From Staphylospora marina (lineage in GTDB: Bacteria; Bacillota; Bacilli; Thermoactinomycetales; Thermoactinomycetaceae), in contig NZ_CP034118.1 in the NCBI RefSeq assembly GCF_003856495.1, positions 1,096,001 through 1,160,000 on the forward strand: a stretch of 64,000 bases of DNA. The letters are read 5' to 3'. The position numbers were made by a program, and so were the translations under genes. The notes under the pieces are model-generated. The model saw nothing but the letters and a program-made list of their open reading frames with translations, made no database searches and was not told where the DNA came from. This document shows positions 9,408-19,128 of this stretch, piece by piece; position 1 is the first letter of the stretch; each line of letters starts with the position of its first letter.

Positions 9408-9436
9408 GTCATAACCGAAACAAGCCCTCATATGAT
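9408..9436 (+). promoter_or_regulatory. Sigma-E-like promoter of the spoIIIA operon
   Basis: GTCATAAC (9408-9415), 13 nt, then CATATGAT (9429-9436). This fits the mother-cell sigma-E consensus (GTCATA-like -35, CATAnnnT -10) and lies 39 nt before the spoIIIAA ATG, where B. subtilis also uses sigma-E. Confidence 0.7.
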
Positions 9437-9475
9437 GGGGAATAAAAAGTTTCCGGAATTTCCGGGAGGGATTTC

Positions 9476-10456
9476 ATGTCGCTGGAACCCGTCCTGCAAG
9501 TGATCCCGCCGCGGCTCAGGGAACTTTTGGGAGCCATGTCTCCGTCCGACGCGGCCGGATTGGAAGAGATCCGCATCCGGCAAGGACGACCCATGGAGGT
9601 CATTGTCGGCGGGGAAACGCGATTCGTGACGGATGAACCGGGATGGTCCAACGTGCCCGAGAAAGCCGTGATTGCCTCGAAGGAAGACTGCGTTCGCATG
9701 TTGAACCGGGTGAGCGCCTATTCGCTGTACGCTTTGGAAGAAGAATTGCGCAAGGGATATGTCACCGTTCCGGGGGGGCACAGGATCGGGCTGGCCGGAA
9801 GAGTGGTGGTGGAAGGGGGCAAGGTGAGGCATCTCAGGGAGATCACATCTTTCAACGTACGGATTGCCAGGGAAGTTCACGGAGCGGCCGATCGGCTGTT
9901 GAAGGTGGTCATGCCGGGAAGGGAGCTGCTCAGTACCTTGATCGTATCGCCGCCCCAGTGCGGGAAGACGACGCTGATCCGCGATCTGGCCAGAATGGCG
10001 AGCCGGGGGGGACCGGGCAGACCGTCACGGAAAGTGGGCATCGTTGACGAACGATCGGAAATCGCCGGAAGTTTTCAGGGGGTTCCCACGTTCGACGTGG
10101 GGCCGCGAACGGATGTGCTGGACGGTTGCCCGAAGGCCGAAGGGATGATGATGATGATCCGGTCGATGTCTCCGGAGGTCCTGGTGGTGGACGAACTGGG
10201 GGGACCCGAGGACTGTCTGGCCGTTCGGGAAGCGGTGCATGCCGGAGTGAAGTTGTTCGTCACCGCTCACGGAGGTTCCCTGGAAGAGATCCGTGGAAGA
10301 CCGGGGCTGAAAGAACTGGTGGAACAGAAAGTTTTCGACCGGGTGGTGGTGCTCAGCCGCAGGCATGGCCCCGGAACGGTGGAATCCGTCCATGACAAAA
10401 ACCTCCGGCCGATCCTGACGTCCGCGAACCTGAGAACGGGGAAGAGCAAGCGATGA
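9476..10456 (+). CDS. spoIIIAA: Stage III sporulation protein AA (ATPase)
   Basis: Mother-cell ATPase of the SpoIIIA-SpoIIQ channel, which feeds the engulfed forespore and supports late forespore (sigma-G) transcription. The 326-residue product is a type II/IV secretion-type ATPase with Walker A SPPQCGKTT (Lys164) and Walker B VLVVDELG (Asp239). The start follows GGGAGGG. It is the first gene of an eight-gene operon with overlapping or near-overlapping junctions. Confidence 0.97.
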   Translation: MSLEPVLQVIPPRLRELLGAMSPSDAAGLEEIRIRQGRPMEVIVGGETRFVTDEPGWSNVPEKAVIASKEDCVRMLNRVSAYSLYALEEELRKGYVTVPGGHRIGLAGRVVVEGGKVRHLREITSFNVRIAREVHGAADRLLKVVMPGRELLSTLIVSPPQCGKTTLIRDLARMASRGGPGRPSRKVGIVDERSEIAGSFQGVPTFDVGPRTDVLDGCPKAEGMMMMIRSMSPEVLVVDELGGPEDCLAVREAVHAGVKLFVTAHGGSLEEIRGRPGLKELVEQKVFDRVVVLSRRHGPGTVESVHDKNLRPILTSANLRTGKSKR

Positions 10457-10971
10457 TCAAGCTTTTGGGTGCGTTGTTGGTGTTGATCGCCTCCACCGCC
10501 ATCGGATTTTCGTTCGCCGCCGGAGTGGCCAAACGCCCTCGCCAAATCCGGGAGCTTCGCATGTGTTTGTCCCTGCTTCGTACGGAAATCGATTACGGCA
10601 GCCGATTGCTCTCGGAAGCGTTCAGCCGCATTTCCGTGTCCGGGGAAGGTTCGGTCCGGAAATTGTTCGGCCGAATGGCGGACCGACTGAATGAAGCTGA
10701 CGGGATCTCCATGTCCGAATGTCTGAAGGAGACGCTGGATGCACATTGGGAGGAGACGTCGCTCGGGCGTGAAGAAAAGCAGGTGCTCCTCCGGCTGGGA
10801 GAAGTACTCGGAGCTTCTTCTCGTCTGGATCAGCTGCATCATCTCGAAATGGCGGAAAAGCAATTGGCCGTCGAAGAGGACAAAGCCAGAGACGAACGCG
10901 ACCGTTTCGTGAAAATGTACAGAACCGTCGGCATTCTCGCCGGGGCGCTGCTGGTGATCTTGCTGTACTGA
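10453..10971 (+). CDS. spoIIIAB: Stage III sporulation protein AB
   Basis: A 172-residue membrane component of the SpoIIIA channel, related to GspF-type secretion platform proteins. Transmembrane helices are visible at the N-terminus (residues 2-24) and C-terminus (about 155-172), with a helical cytoplasmic middle. Its ATG overlaps the spoIIIAA stop by 4 nt (ATGA), indicating translational coupling with the ATPase. Confidence 0.95.
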   Translation: MIKLLGALLVLIASTAIGFSFAAGVAKRPRQIRELRMCLSLLRTEIDYGSRLLSEAFSRISVSGEGSVRKLFGRMADRLNEADGISMSECLKETLDAHWEETSLGREEKQVLLRLGEVLGASSRLDQLHHLEMAEKQLAVEEDKARDERDRFVKMYRTVGILAGALLVILLY

Positions 10972-10990
10972 GCGAAAGGAGTGCTGCCCC

Positions 10991-11197
10991 ATGCCCTATC
11001 ATTTGGATTCAGTCTTTCAGATTGCCGGAATCGGCATCATCGTGGCCATGATTCACACGGTTCTGAAACAGATGGGCAAGGAAGATTTCGCACACTGGGT
11101 GACGCTGTTCGGTTTTGTGGTGGTGCTGTTCATGGTGGCCATGTTGGTTCAGGACCTGTTCCAGACGATCAAAAACGTGTTTCTGTTCCGCATGTGA
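10991..11197 (+). CDS. spoIIIAC: Stage III sporulation protein AC
   Basis: A 68-residue protein with two transmembrane helices joined by a short polar turn (KQMGKEDFAHW). In B. subtilis SpoIIIAC and AD are small membrane subunits of the feeding-tube complex. Length and position in the operon match exactly. Confidence 0.95.
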   Translation: MPYHLDSVFQIAGIGIIVAMIHTVLKQMGKEDFAHWVTLFGFVVVLFMVAMLVQDLFQTIKNVFLFRM

Positions 11198-11212
11198 CGG
11201 GAGGCGCAACCG

Positions 11213-11602
11213 GTGGAAATCATCCAGGTGGTGGGTCTCGGACTGGTCACCACGTTTCTCGTGCTGGTCATCAAGGAACAAAAGCCGGTATTTGCTTTCC
11301 TGCTGGCCACGTTTGTCGGGATTGTCATCTTTTTGTCGCTGGTCACCAAAGTGGGTGAAGTGATCGGCATTCTCGAAAACTTGGCTCGCCATGCCAAGGT
11401 GAACGGGCTGTTTATGGAAACGGTCCTCAAAATCATCGGAATCGCCTACATCGCCGAATTCGGCGCACAAGTGACCCGTGACGCGGGTCAGGGATCGATC
11501 GCTTCAAAGATCGAACTGGCCGGAAAGGTGTTGATCATGGTGATGGCCATCCCGATCGTCACGGTCATTATCGAAACGATCGTTCAAATCTTGCCTGCCT
11601 GA
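11213..11602 (+). CDS. spoIIIAD: Stage III sporulation protein AD
   Basis: A 129-residue membrane protein with four hydrophobic helices and the family stretch KIIGIAYIAEFGAQVTRDAG. It starts with GTG at 11213 behind GGGAGGCG. Part of the SpoIIIA channel, between AC and AE. Confidence 0.95.
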   Translation: MEIIQVVGLGLVTTFLVLVIKEQKPVFAFLLATFVGIVIFLSLVTKVGEVIGILENLARHAKVNGLFMETVLKIIGIAYIAEFGAQVTRDAGQGSIASKIELAGKVLIMVMAIPIVTVIIETIVQILPA

Positions 11603-11615
11603 AGGGTGACGGATC

Positions 11616-12848
11616 ATGCGACCCATCCCGAAGCGACACGGCGAACATGAACGGAGGGTCTCGGCGGCAGGCGCTTGTCGATGTGGATGGCTGCTGCTGT
11701 TGACGGCACTCCTGTGGTTGTCCTTTGCACGGGAAGCCATCGCGGTTGAACCGGGGGAGATCGGAGACCGATTGATCCGGGAGCAGCTCAACCGGTTGCA
11801 AGTCCGTGAAGTGGAGATGTTCTGGAAGGAGATTCACGGTGAATACGGCCGGTTCATGGAAGGAACCGAAGGAGGGATTTTTGACCAACTGCTCTCCGGA
11901 AAGGACCTGACGTTTGAAAACGTCCTGTCCGGCTTTGCCCGTTTTTTCTTCCGTGAAATTCTGTACAACGGGAAGCTGCTCGGCAGCATTCTGATCCTCA
12001 CGGTTCTGAGCATGTTGCTGCGCACCCTGCAAACGGCCTTTGAACAGAATCAGGTCAGCAAAGTGGCCTACGCCATTGTGTTCATGGTGCTGATCACGTT
12101 GGCCGTCAACAGTTTTTCCGCAGCCGTCGATGCGGCCAAGACGGCGATCGGGCGCATGGTTGACTTTATGCTGGCCATCGTGCCGCTGTTGCTGACTTTG
12201 CTTGTCAGCATGGGTAATGCCGGATCAGCGGCCCTGTTTCATCCGCTCATCGTGTTCATGATTCATGTCGTCGGTACGTTCATCTACACGGTCATCTTTC
12301 CGCTGCTGTTCTTCTCCACCATCCTGAGTCTTGTCAGTTGCCTGTCGGACAAGTACAAGGTGAACCAGTTGGCGGGACTTTTGAGGAAAATCAGTTTGTC
12401 GCTTCTGGGAGGTTTGCTCGCCGTTTTTCTCGGAGTGATCTCGATCCAGGGAGCCTCGGCCGCGGTGGCTGACGGTGTCGCATTGAGAACGGCCAAATAC
12501 ATCACCGGCAACTTCGTTCCGGTCGTGGGACGAACCATTTCGGAAGCGGCGGACACGGTGATGGGCGCTTCCCTCCTGGTGAAAAACACGGTCGGTTTGG
12601 CAGGGGTGATCATCTTGCTGCTGATCTGCGCCTTCCCTGCGCTGAAAATTCTGTCTCTGGCGTTCATCTACAATTTTTCCGCGGCCGTGATGCAACCGCT
12701 CGGCAACAGTCCGGTGGTGGAAGCTCTGGAAATCATCGGCAAGACGTTGCTTTACATTTTCGCCGCGCTTGCCACGGTGGGACTGATGTTTTTCCTGGCG
12801 CTCACCATCATGATCTCCGCGGGCAACATCTCGCTGATGATGAGGTAG
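11616..12848 (+). CDS. spoIIIAE: Stage III sporulation protein AE
   Basis: A 410-residue polytopic membrane protein. A signal-like hydrophobic segment (about residues 24-44) is followed by a charged extracytoplasmic region, then about six to eight transmembrane helices. It is the largest membrane subunit of the SpoIIIA complex. The stop codon TAG (12846-12848) lies just before the ribosome site of spoIIIAF. Confidence 0.95.
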   Translation: MRPIPKRHGEHERRVSAAGACRCGWLLLLTALLWLSFAREAIAVEPGEIGDRLIREQLNRLQVREVEMFWKEIHGEYGRFMEGTEGGIFDQLLSGKDLTFENVLSGFARFFFREILYNGKLLGSILILTVLSMLLRTLQTAFEQNQVSKVAYAIVFMVLITLAVNSFSAAVDAAKTAIGRMVDFMLAIVPLLLTLLVSMGNAGSAALFHPLIVFMIHVVGTFIYTVIFPLLFFSTILSLVSCLSDKYKVNQLAGLLRKISLSLLGGLLAVFLGVISIQGASAAVADGVALRTAKYITGNFVPVVGRTISEAADTVMGASLLVKNTVGLAGVIILLLICAFPALKILSLAFIYNFSAAVMQPLGNSPVVEALEIIGKTLLYIFAALATVGLMFFLALTIMISAGNISLMMR

Positions 12849-12857
12849 GTGAGAGCG

Positions 12858-13499
12858 ATGGTGGAATGGTTGGGGGACTGGATCCGCCAAATCGTCATTC
12901 TCGTTTTGATCGCGGCCTTTCTGGATCTTTTGCTTCCGAGCGGATCCATGGATCGCTACGTGAAACTGGTGATGGGACTCTTGATCGTCATGGCCATGCT
13001 TTCACCGGTATTCCGGTTGCTGGATCGGGAGCCCGATTTGGCCGCGATCCGGTTGAAGCCCGATACGGATCCTCCCGTTGAGTCCATGGAAAACATCCAA
13101 AGCCGCGGAGAACAAATGGAAGAAGCGGCAAACCGACAGGTTCGGGATGAAGCGGAGCGCAGGTTGGAAAGCACGTTGTCAAGCGAAGTGGCCGGCAAAT
13201 TCAAGGTGGAGGTGGTGAAAGCGGATGTAACCATGTCCGAGAGCCGTACGGATGACATGGAGATCAAACAGGTCGAACTCCGGATTCGTTCCCGCGAACC
13301 CGAGGCTTCTCCCGCAGAGCAGGAAACCGTTCGTCCGGTGGAGCCCGTGAACATCATGGTCGGTTCGTTGTCCGACGGTCCGGACGCGGCAGGAAAGAGC
13401 GAGGAAACGGAACAGACCCGCCGGATCGCCCGCTGGGTGGCGGAATACCTGGGACTGTCCGAATCTCTGGTCACGGTGACCGAGGTACGGACACTTTGA
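12858..13499 (+). CDS. spoIIIAF: Stage III sporulation protein AF
   Basis: A 213-residue protein with two N-terminal transmembrane helices (about residues 6-50) and a soluble domain of the ring-building type found in the SpoIIIA complex. The ATG at 12858 is chosen because AGGTGAG lies 5 nt upstream; a GTG at 12849 is in frame but lacks its own site. The middle (residues about 75-130) is charged and helical. Confidence 0.93.
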   Translation: MVEWLGDWIRQIVILVLIAAFLDLLLPSGSMDRYVKLVMGLLIVMAMLSPVFRLLDREPDLAAIRLKPDTDPPVESMENIQSRGEQMEEAANRQVRDEAERRLESTLSSEVAGKFKVEVVKADVTMSESRTDDMEIKQVELRIRSREPEASPAEQETVRPVEPVNIMVGSLSDGPDAAGKSEETEQTRRIARWVAEYLGLSESLVTVTEVRTL

Positions 13500-13516
13500 A
13501 AAGGGGGTGTGGCAAT

Positions 13517-14119
13517 GTGTGGGACAAATGGTTCAAGCCGAAAGAAAACGGCAAGAACCGCATCGGTTGGTTGGTCATCGTGGGGTTGGCGGGAGTGGGG
13601 GCGATGATCCTGTCATCCTTTGTCCAGGTTCGCGAAGATCCCTGGCCTCCGCAGCAGCAGCAGGCGGAGTCGGATCCGAACGCGCGGGAAGCCGTTGCCG
13701 CGACGGACCGCATTTCCACCATGCAGGAATATGAACAACGGTATCAAGAGCAGCTGGAAGACGTGCTCGGAAAGATTGTCGGTGTGGATGACGTCTCCGT
13801 CATCGTCAATCTGGATTCCAGTGAGGAAGAAGTGGTCCAACTGGACGTAAGGGAGTCCCAGCAGGTGACCACGGAAACGGACAAATCGGGCGGAGAACGC
13901 AAAATCACCCAGAACACGCATGACAAGAAAACGGCATACAGCCGTGGGGAAAACGGGGAGAAGCCGGTGGTGATCAAACGGCTCAAACCCAAAGTCCGGG
14001 GGGTACTGGTCGTGGCCCGGGGCGTGGAGGATCTTCGGGTGAAAGCGATCGTGATCGAAGCGGTTCACCGCACCCTCGATGTTCCGATGCATCGGATTTC
14101 CGTTTTGCCAAAAGGATGA
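13517..14119 (+). CDS. spoIIIAG: Stage III sporulation protein AG
   Basis: SpoIIIAG forms a large ring in the intermembrane space between mother cell and forespore. The product has a short cytoplasmic N-terminus, one transmembrane helix (about residues 17-36), and the ring-building motif with the characteristic insertion (from about residue 75 to the end, with VKAIVIEAV). The GTG start at 13517 is chosen because AAGGGGGTG is 7 nt upstream; a TTG at 13496 overlaps the spoIIIAF stop and has no site. Confidence 0.93.
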   Translation: MWDKWFKPKENGKNRIGWLVIVGLAGVGAMILSSFVQVREDPWPPQQQQAESDPNAREAVAATDRISTMQEYEQRYQEQLEDVLGKIVGVDDVSVIVNLDSSEEEVVQLDVRESQQVTTETDKSGGERKITQNTHDKKTAYSRGENGEKPVVIKRLKPKVRGVLVVARGVEDLRVKAIVIEAVHRTLDVPMHRISVLPKG

Positions 14120-14135
14120 ATGAGGAGGATGAAGC

Positions 14136-14696
14136 ATGTCGATCAACAAGCAAACCGTTTGGCTGGTGACCATGCTTTCGTTGATGGTGGTGCTGTCGGC
14201 CTATTACCTGCTTACGGGGCCGGTGGAGCCGGTGCAGGAGACGGTGAAATCTTCGGATCTTCCCGGGAAGGGAATCACCGTTGACATCAAACCGGTTGAA
14301 AAACCCGAAGCTGGAGAAAAACAGGCCAAAGAAGCGGTCAAAGGAGAGAGTGACTTTTTTGTCGGCTATCAACTTCAACGCAGCACCCTCCGCCAAAAAA
14401 TGACCGAGGAATACATGAAAGTGTTGACCGACCCCGAAGCATCCAAGCAAGAGATCGAGGAAGCCCAGAAAAAGATCGAGCAACTGATGAAAACGGACAA
14501 CACCGAAACGGTTCTGGAGGAATTGATTCGCAAAGAAGGTTTCCGCGATGCCGTGGTGATGTCCAATTCCCGGCACGTCGATGTGATCGTACAGTCCGAC
14601 AATCTCTCCCGCGCGCAGGCCGTCAAATTGATCAGTCTGGTGAAACAACACATGGACGTCGATCCGGTGGATGTGTCGGTCGCTTACAAACCTTGA
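14136..14696 (+). CDS. spoIIIAH: Stage III sporulation protein AH
   Basis: SpoIIIAH spans the mother-cell engulfing membrane and zips to forespore SpoIIQ. The 186-residue product has an N-terminal membrane anchor (residues 8-27), a linker rich in Lys/Glu/Pro, and a YscJ-like ring-building domain over the last ~100 residues. It is the last gene of the operon; GAGGAGGAT precedes its ATG. Confidence 0.95.
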   Translation: MSINKQTVWLVTMLSLMVVLSAYYLLTGPVEPVQETVKSSDLPGKGITVDIKPVEKPEAGEKQAKEAVKGESDFFVGYQLQRSTLRQKMTEEYMKVLTDPEASKQEIEEAQKKIEQLMKTDNTETVLEELIRKEGFRDAVVMSNSRHVDVIVQSDNLSRAQAVKLISLVKQHMDVDPVDVSVAYKP

Positions 14697-15104
14697 TTTG
14701 ACAACATCTTCCCCGATCATCCGGACCATGAGCGGGAGACCGGTTTGATCATGGGCGGGATCGGAAAGGGAAAAGGAACGAATGCCGGGAGGAAGCGTCA
14801 ACGACCCGTGAATCCCCCGGTTTTTTTGTTTTTTTCGATTGTGGGCTGGTATTGGGAGTTGATCACAGATCGGAGGACCTGTAGGATGGTGATGTGGGTA
14901 CCGCGGCCGTGGAACCGCTTCCGGCATGTTTCCTCCGGTCGGGGGGAACACTGAAGCGAAAGAGAGGTTCGATCGCGGAAATCCATGTCCCCGCGCGGTT
15001 CCGCGGAATGGACAGGGGTGGTCAAACCACCGAAAAAAAGGTATGCTTAACAGTGTCATCATGAATGGTTTGATTCCCATGCCGAAGTGCGAGGAGTGAA
15101 CAAG
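14697..15104 (+). other. Intergenic stretch between spoIIIAH and accB
   Basis: About 410 nt with no supported gene. It holds imperfect inverted repeats (GATCATCCGG near 14717 with CCGGTTTGATC near 14740) and a T-rich run near 14820, neither forming a canonical terminator. A small GGTGGTCAAACCACC hairpin lies near 15020. The accB promoter is probably here, but I cannot place it. Confidence 0.5.
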
Positions 15105-15626
15105 ATGGCATTCAAAATGCATGAAATTCGCGAATTGATCCGTCTGATTGATGAATCTTCGATTGAAGAGTTTGAAATTGACAACGAAGGAGCCAAGGTG
15201 GTCATCAAGAAAGCGGGCGGCCGGGAAGCCGTTCTCCAGACTCCCGCGCCGGCGGTGCCACAGACCGCACCCGTGACTCCTGCGGTTCCTCCCGCTCCGA
15301 CACCCGCGGTTTCCTCCGCCCCCGCTCCGGCTCCGGAGCCGAAAGTCGAGTCTCCGGCCGCGAGTGACGATCTGAACGATCCCACGCTACATAAAATCGT
15401 TTCTCCGATGGTGGGTACCTTCTATCGCGCCCCCGCTCCGGATGCCGATCCGTACGTGAAAGAGGGCGACACGGTCGATGAAAAAACCATTGTTTGCATC
15501 GTGGAAGCCATGAAATTGATGAACGAGATCGAAGCGGAGTGCCGAGGCACCATCGTCAAGGTCCTGGTGGAGAACGGTCAGCTGGTCGAATACGGGCAAC
15601 CGCTCTTCCTGGTCAAGACAAGCTGA
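15105..15626 (+). CDS. accB: Acetyl-CoA carboxylase biotin carboxyl carrier protein
   Basis: Carries the biotin that shuttles CO2 in malonyl-CoA formation, the first committed step of fatty acid synthesis. The 173-residue product has an N-terminal AccB-specific helix ([13 protein letters not shown]), an Ala/Pro-rich flexible linker (about residues 50-95), and a C-terminal biotinyl domain with the biotin lysine in EAMKLMNE. The ATG at 15105 follows GAGGAGTGA. accC follows by 16 nt, the usual pairing. Confidence 0.97.
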   Translation: MAFKMHEIRELIRLIDESSIEEFEIDNEGAKVVIKKAGGREAVLQTPAPAVPQTAPVTPAVPPAPTPAVSSAPAPAPEPKVESPAASDDLNDPTLHKIVSPMVGTFYRAPAPDADPYVKEGDTVDEKTIVCIVEAMKLMNEIEAECRGTIVKVLVENGQLVEYGQPLFLVKTS

Positions 15627-15642
15627 TCTGCCGGAGGGGGAA

Positions 15643-17010
15643 ATGCAGATGTTCAAGAAGGTACTGGTTGCCAACCGGGGTGAAATTGCGGTTCGTGTCA
15701 TCCGGGCCTGCCGGGAGCTCGGCATTTCGACCGTGGCGGTCTACTCGGAAGCGGACCGGGACGCACTGCACGTGACTCTGGCCGATGAAGCATACTGCAT
15801 CGGTCCCGCTCCGTCCCGGGACAGTTATCTCAACATGACCAATCTGATGAGTGTGGCCACTCTCGTGGGAGCGGATGCCATTCATCCCGGGTTCGGATTC
15901 CTGTCGGAAAACGCCGATTTCGCCGAACTTTGCGCCGCATGCAACATCACGTTCATCGGTCCTTCTCCGGAGGCCATCGCCAAGATGGGCGACAAGACGA
16001 CGGCCAAAAATACGATGAAAAAAGCCGGCGTTCCGACGGTTCCCGGAACCGACGGAATCGTTGAAGACCTGGACGAAGCGGCGGCGGTCGCCGCGGAGAT
16101 CGGTTATCCGGTGATCGTGAAGGCCACGGCGGGCGGCGGAGGCAAAGGAATGCGCGTGGTCCACGATGAAGAAGAACTGAAACGGGCCATTACCCTTGCC
16201 CAGAAAGAAGCCGAAGCCAACTTCGGCAACCCGGGGGTCTACATCGAAAAATTTCTGGTGGAACCCCGTCACGTGGAGATTCAGGTGCTGGCCGACAACC
16301 ACGGCAACTGCATTCACCTCGGTGAACGGGATTGTTCCATCCAACGCCGATACCAGAAACTGATCGAGGAAGCTCCTTCTCCCGCGGTCGATCCCAAGTT
16401 GCGTGAACGGATGGGGCAGGCGGCGGTGGCCGCGGCCCGATCGGTCAATTATTCGGGAGCGGGAACGGTGGAATTTCTGTTGGACAAAGATGGGAATTTC
16501 TACTTCATGGAGATGAATACCCGGATCCAGGTGGAGCATCCGGTGACCGAGATGATCACCGGGATTGATCTGGTCAAATGGCAATTGAGGGTGGCTGCCG
16601 GTGAAAAACTCACCATCCGCCAGGAAGACGTCCGATTGGACGGATGGGCCATTGAATGCCGGATCAATGCCGAGCGGCCGGACAAGAACTTCATGCCGTC
16701 ACCCGGGACGATCAATTTTTATCTGCCGCCCGGCGGCAACGGCGTGCGCGTCGACAGCGCCTGCTATGCCGGATACAAGATCACCCCGTTTTATGATTCG
16801 ATGATTGCCAAGCTGATCGTGTGGGGCGAGGATCGCCGGGAGGCGATTGACCGTATGAACCGGGCACTCAGGGAATTCGCCATCGACGGAGTCCACACGA
16901 CCATTCCGTTCCACCTGAAACTGCTGAACCACCCCAAATTCATATCCGGGGATGTTCATATCCAGTTTCTTGAAAATATCAATCTCGATGAGGAGACGGA
17001 TGGCGAATGA
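15643..17010 (+). CDS. accC: Acetyl-CoA carboxylase biotin carboxylase subunit
   Basis: ATP-dependent carboxylation of AccB biotin. The 455-residue ATP-grasp enzyme shows NRGEIAVR at the N-terminus, the glycine-rich [12 protein letters not shown] loop, the catalytic [14 protein letters not shown] segment and the C-terminal biotin carboxylase domain. GGAGGGGG precedes the ATG at 15643; an ATG at 15649 is an alternative. It overlaps yqhY by 4 nt. Confidence 0.97.
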   Translation: MQMFKKVLVANRGEIAVRVIRACRELGISTVAVYSEADRDALHVTLADEAYCIGPAPSRDSYLNMTNLMSVATLVGADAIHPGFGFLSENADFAELCAACNITFIGPSPEAIAKMGDKTTAKNTMKKAGVPTVPGTDGIVEDLDEAAAVAAEIGYPVIVKATAGGGGKGMRVVHDEEELKRAITLAQKEAEANFGNPGVYIEKFLVEPRHVEIQVLADNHGNCIHLGERDCSIQRRYQKLIEEAPSPAVDPKLRERMGQAAVAAARSVNYSGAGTVEFLLDKDGNFYFMEMNTRIQVEHPVTEMITGIDLVKWQLRVAAGEKLTIRQEDVRLDGWAIECRINAERPDKNFMPSPGTINFYLPPGGNGVRVDSACYAGYKITPFYDSMIAKLIVWGEDRREAIDRMNRALREFAIDGVHTTIPFHLKLLNHPKFISGDVHIQFLENINLDEETDGE

Positions 17011-17387
17011 ATGAACTCTACCATTACGAATCCGAAGTTTCGGGCAAAGTGGAGATCGCTCCGGAAGTGATTCAGACCATTGCCGGAATCGCCGCTTCCA
17101 ATGTGGAAGGAGTGGCGGCGATGAGCGGTGGCGTGGAATGGCTCGGGCGCAAAAATCCCAAGCGGGGGATCCGGGTGGAACTGGGGGAGCGCCTCTCCAT
17201 TGAGCTGTCCGTCACGGTGCGCTACGGTTACCACATTCCCGATATCGGACGGAAAATCCAGAATGAGGTCAAGTCGGCGGTGGAGAGCATGACGGGCCTG
17301 CAGGTGGATGAAGTGACCGTCCGGGTGGAGGGAATCAAGTTCCAACAGACGGAAAAGGGCGAGACGGAACCGTCCCGGGTGAAATGA
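17007..17387 (+). CDS. yqhY: Asp23/Gls24 family protein (YqhY)
   Basis: A 126-residue Asp23 family protein. The domain is recognisable by [14 protein letters not shown], the strand pattern [22 protein letters not shown] and the final VTVRVEGI. In B. subtilis YqhY sits in the accB-accC-yqhY operon and influences acetyl-CoA carboxylase activity. The ATGA overlap with accC supports the same arrangement. Confidence 0.93.
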   Translation: MNELYHYESEVSGKVEIAPEVIQTIAGIAASNVEGVAAMSGGVEWLGRKNPKRGIRVELGERLSIELSVTVRYGYHIPDIGRKIQNEVKSAVESMTGLQVDEVTVRVEGIKFQQTEKGETEPSRVK

Positions 17388-17503
17388 GCACCTGCGGGCC
17401 GGTTTCCGCACAGGCAACCGCACCGCTCGCCTGACGTCAAGACCCATTACGTTTCCGAAGTCCGGGCCGGATCGGCTCGGCTTCGTTTTTGGAGGCAAGA
17501 TCT

Positions 17504-17926
17504 ATGAGAAGAATCGCGAGGGAACGGGTGGTTCAGGCACTTTATGCCAGTGAATTCCATCCGGAAGACGCCATGGGATTCATCGCCGAACACGGCATGG
17601 AACTGGAGGGAGAATCCCGGGATTTCTACTTCCGGTTGTCCCGTGGAGTTCTGGAACATGCCGAACGGATCGATGGAGTGATTCGTCGGTTTTTGAAAAA
17701 GGGATGGACTCTGGAGCGCGTCTCTTCGGTGGATCGTGCCATCTTGCGGATGGCCGTGTATGAATTGCTGATGGAGCCTGAAACCCCCCCGGCCGTTGTC
17801 ATCAACGAGGCGGTGGAACTGGCAAAGGCTTTCGGAGGCGATGAGTCCGGCCGTTTCATCAACGGGCTTTTGGGCAGTGTGATTCCGAAGCTGGATGAAT
17901 TGCGTGCCGAAGCGGGAACTCTCTGA
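17504..17926 (+). CDS. nusB: Transcription antitermination factor NusB
   Basis: An RNA-binding helical protein that, with NusE/S10, assembles the antitermination complex on rRNA operons. The 140-residue product has the full family pattern: RRIARERVVQALYASEF at the start, VDRAILRMAVYEL and VINEAVELAKAFG, and GRFINGLLGSV at the end. The ATG at 17504 follows GGAGG by 8 nt. Confidence 0.95.
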   Translation: MRRIARERVVQALYASEFHPEDAMGFIAEHGMELEGESRDFYFRLSRGVLEHAERIDGVIRRFLKKGWTLERVSSVDRAILRMAVYELLMEPETPPAVVINEAVELAKAFGGDESGRFINGLLGSVIPKLDELRAEAGTL

Positions 17927-18149
17927 GCGGATCGCGTCAAAAACGGTTTCCTTTGCGTGATTTGTCATTTCCGGCGTTGTCGAAACGGAACATCATCCGA
18001 CGCCGCGGACGGGGAATGTTCGGAAAAAGGCTGCTGTCTCGGGGTGCGAAGCTTTCGTGAGAGAGAGTTTTCAAGTGGTTTTTCCGGTCGGTTTCATTTG
18101 CTGTCAGCCCGCTTGGGACAAGGATTTTCGTCGGTTTTCGGCGCCGAAC

Positions 18150-18178
18150 TTTACACCCTTACAGGAAAAGGATAAACT
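18150..18178 (+). promoter_or_regulatory. Sigma-A promoter of folD
   Basis: TTTACA (18150-18155), exactly 17 nt, then TAAACT (18173-18178), 46 nt before the folD ATG. It is likely the main promoter for the folD-xseA-xseB-ispA run. The rest of the 298-nt nusB-folD gap shows nothing clear. Confidence 0.65.
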
Positions 18179-18224
18179 TGAACAATAACAGTAATTTCTC
18201 AATGAATATTAGGGGTGTGGCGCC

Positions 18225-19082
18225 ATGTCGTTTCAGCTGATCGACGGAAAAGAGATCGCAAAGCAGGTCAGAAATGAACTGAAAGCGGAAGTGAACCGTC
18301 TCCGGGAGCATGGATTGGTACCCGGGTTGGCCGTGATTCTGGTCGGGAATCACCCGGCGTCCGAATCCTATGTTCGGGGAAAAATCCGGGCTTCCGAAGA
18401 AGTGGGCATTCACTCCGAGCTGATTCGCCTGAGTGAAACCGCACGGGAAGAAGAACTTCTCGCGGAAGTCCAAAGACTCAACCGTGACCCGAACATCCAC
18501 GGAATCCTCGTGCAGCTTCCCCTGCCTGCCCACATGGATCCGGCCCGCGTCATCGCCGTGATCGACCCGGCCAAGGATGTCGACGGGTTCACCCCGTTGA
18601 ACACGGGCAACATGATGATCGGTCAGGATGCACTCAAACCATGCACACCGGTCGGGATCATCGAGTTGCTCAAACGCGCCGACATATCGGTGGCCGGAAA
18701 ACATGTGGTGGTGGTGGGACGGAGCAATATCGTCGGGAAGCCCGTGTCCATCCTGCTTCAACAGGAAAACGCCACGGTGACGATGTGCCATTCCCGAACG
18801 AAGGACTTGGCATATCACACCAGACAGGCGGACATTCTGGTAGCTGCGGTGGGAAGAGCCGAGATGATCACCGCCGATCATGTAAAGGAAGGAGTGGTGG
18901 TCATCGACGTGGGCGTCAACCGGCGGGAAGACGGGAAGCTCGTCGGGGATGTGCGCTTTGACGAAGTGGCGCCGCTGGCTTCCGCGATCACCCCTGTTCC
19001 CGGCGGAGTGGGCCCGATGACCATTGCCATGCTCCTTGCGAACACCGTCACGGCAGCCAAGCGAATTCACGGGTTGGATTGA
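18225..19082 (+). CDS. folD: Methylenetetrahydrofolate dehydrogenase/cyclohydrolase
   Basis: Bifunctional enzyme interconverting 5,10-methylene-THF, methenyl-THF and 10-formyl-THF for purine and one-carbon metabolism. The 285-residue product has the signature SYVRGKIRASEEVGI with catalytic Lys53, VQLPLPAHMD, and the Rossmann motif VVVGRSNIVGKPVS. GGGGTGTGG lies before the ATG. Confidence 0.97.
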   Translation: MSFQLIDGKEIAKQVRNELKAEVNRLREHGLVPGLAVILVGNHPASESYVRGKIRASEEVGIHSELIRLSETAREEELLAEVQRLNRDPNIHGILVQLPLPAHMDPARVIAVIDPAKDVDGFTPLNTGNMMIGQDALKPCTPVGIIELLKRADISVAGKHVVVVGRSNIVGKPVSILLQQENATVTMCHSRTKDLAYHTRQADILVAAVGRAEMITADHVKEGVVVIDVGVNRREDGKLVGDVRFDEVAPLASAITPVPGGVGPMTIAMLLANTVTAAKRIHGLD

Positions 19083-19128
19083 CGGGTCGGAAGAAACGGC
19101 GAAAAAATTGCGGACCGGAGGGACACAC

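Noticed and set aside
17978..17984. TGTCGAA 0A-box-like word upstream of folD
   Set aside because: A 7-mer is expected several times by chance in 64 kb on two strands and there is no sporulation context here.
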